Part shown: positions 5,844 through 5,963 of the stretch, one piece after another
How the letters are laid out: each line of letters opens with the position of its first letter
How positions within the stretch are numbered: position 1 is the first letter of the stretch
DNA from: Deltaproteobacteria bacterium
GTDB lineage: Bacteria; Bdellovibrionota; FAC87; UBA2466
NCBI GenBank assembly: GCA_013205415.1
Contig: JABMMY010000051.1
Span: 1 to 5,963, forward strand
Reading direction: 5' to 3'
DNA: 5,963 bases
Position numbers and translations under genes: made by a program
The notes under the pieces: generated by a model
Told to the model about the DNA's origin: nothing
Databases searched by the model: none
What the model saw: the letters and a program-made list of their open reading frames with translations, nothing else

Positions 5844-5963
5844 AATTGGCAAGTTTACCCTCTAAAGATAAAAAAAATAGAAATGGAAATCTTATTGTTG
5901 TTTCTAAAGATAATAAAATTTTCCTATTGTTTATCACTTTTTTATTTTTTAGAGGAACATTGA
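5840..5963 (+). CDS. Partial CDS, N-terminus resembling fumarylacetoacetate hydrolase family protein
   Basis: Only the first 41 codons are present; the frame is still open at the window edge. Residues 1-24 fit the usual start of bacterial FAH-family proteins: MKLASL, then an Arg-Asn-Gly and LIVVSKD (family pattern KLASL...R[DN]GxLxVVS[RK]D). FAH-family enzymes hydrolyse or decarboxylate acylpyruvates such as fumarylacetoacetate, using a metal site far downstream of what is seen here. After residue 25 the frame becomes Phe/Leu-rich (IFLLFITFLFF), unlike the family. A one-base shift at the A4T4 run near 5918-5925 would give a less hydrophobic continuation but runs into TGA at 5961-5963. The gene may be frameshifted, or not FAH at all. 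A good Shine-Dalgarno and the ATGA overlap with the upstream gene support it as a real gene. Confidence 0.5.
   Translation, partial: MKLASLPSKDKKNRNGNLIVVSKDNKIFLLFITFLFFRGTL

Noticed and set aside
5586..5937. Two short minus-strand open frames (5586-5777 and 5719-5937)
   Set aside because: Both are antisense to the conserved C-terminus of the 4854 gene, and the second also to the FAH-like start; no motifs support them.

Overview
The window looks like ordinary chromosomal DNA of a Gram-negative bacterium with moderately low G+C. It carries a periplasmic class C penicillin-binding protein, a c-di-GMP signalling protein and a housekeeping rRNA methyltransferase. The mix of genes and the style of the proteins remind me of the Bdellovibrionota (Bdellovibrio and Bacteriovorax relatives). 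That is an impression from protein character, not a search result. I see no tRNA, rRNA, CRISPR array, insertion sequence or phage gene.

Layout. (1) 14-1474, minus strand: dacB-type D-Ala-D-Ala carboxypeptidase/endopeptidase (PBP4). (2) 1475-1651: divergent intergenic region with a good sigma70-like promoter (TTGGTA-N17-TATACT) for the rightward genes. The promoter is wrapped in an 8-bp inverted repeat and lies so close to the next start codon that the mRNA would be nearly leaderless. (3) 1652-4490, plus strand: a probable three-gene operon. It holds a response regulator-diguanylate cyclase, rsmE (16S rRNA m3U1498 methyltransferase, overlapping the first gene by 26 bases), and a polytopic membrane protein resembling a GT-C/PIG-V-type glycosyltransferase without its usual catalytic motif. 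(4) 4494-4712, minus strand: a small zinc-ribbon protein, convergent with the membrane protein at a 3-base gap. (5) 4713-4853: divergent intergenic region. (6) 4854-5843, plus strand: a conserved protein of unknown function with several sharp motifs (DYAGTFPPAAL, KIRTGG, FKATQGLHH, FGSCSLDEP). It is translationally coupled by an ATGA overlap to (7) 5840 to the window end, which starts like a fumarylacetoacetate hydrolase family protein but loses that resemblance after about 25 residues.

How the genes relate. The DGC-rsmE-membrane protein block probably shares one transcript, but no shared pathway is evident. The last two genes are the clearest functional pair: an uncharacterised, probably enzymatic protein made together with a possible FAH-family hydrolase, suggesting a catabolic step. 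I found no convincing new defence or mobile system. The uncharacterised 4854-5843 family with its FAH-like partner, and the leaderless-looking promoters, are the points most worth following up.
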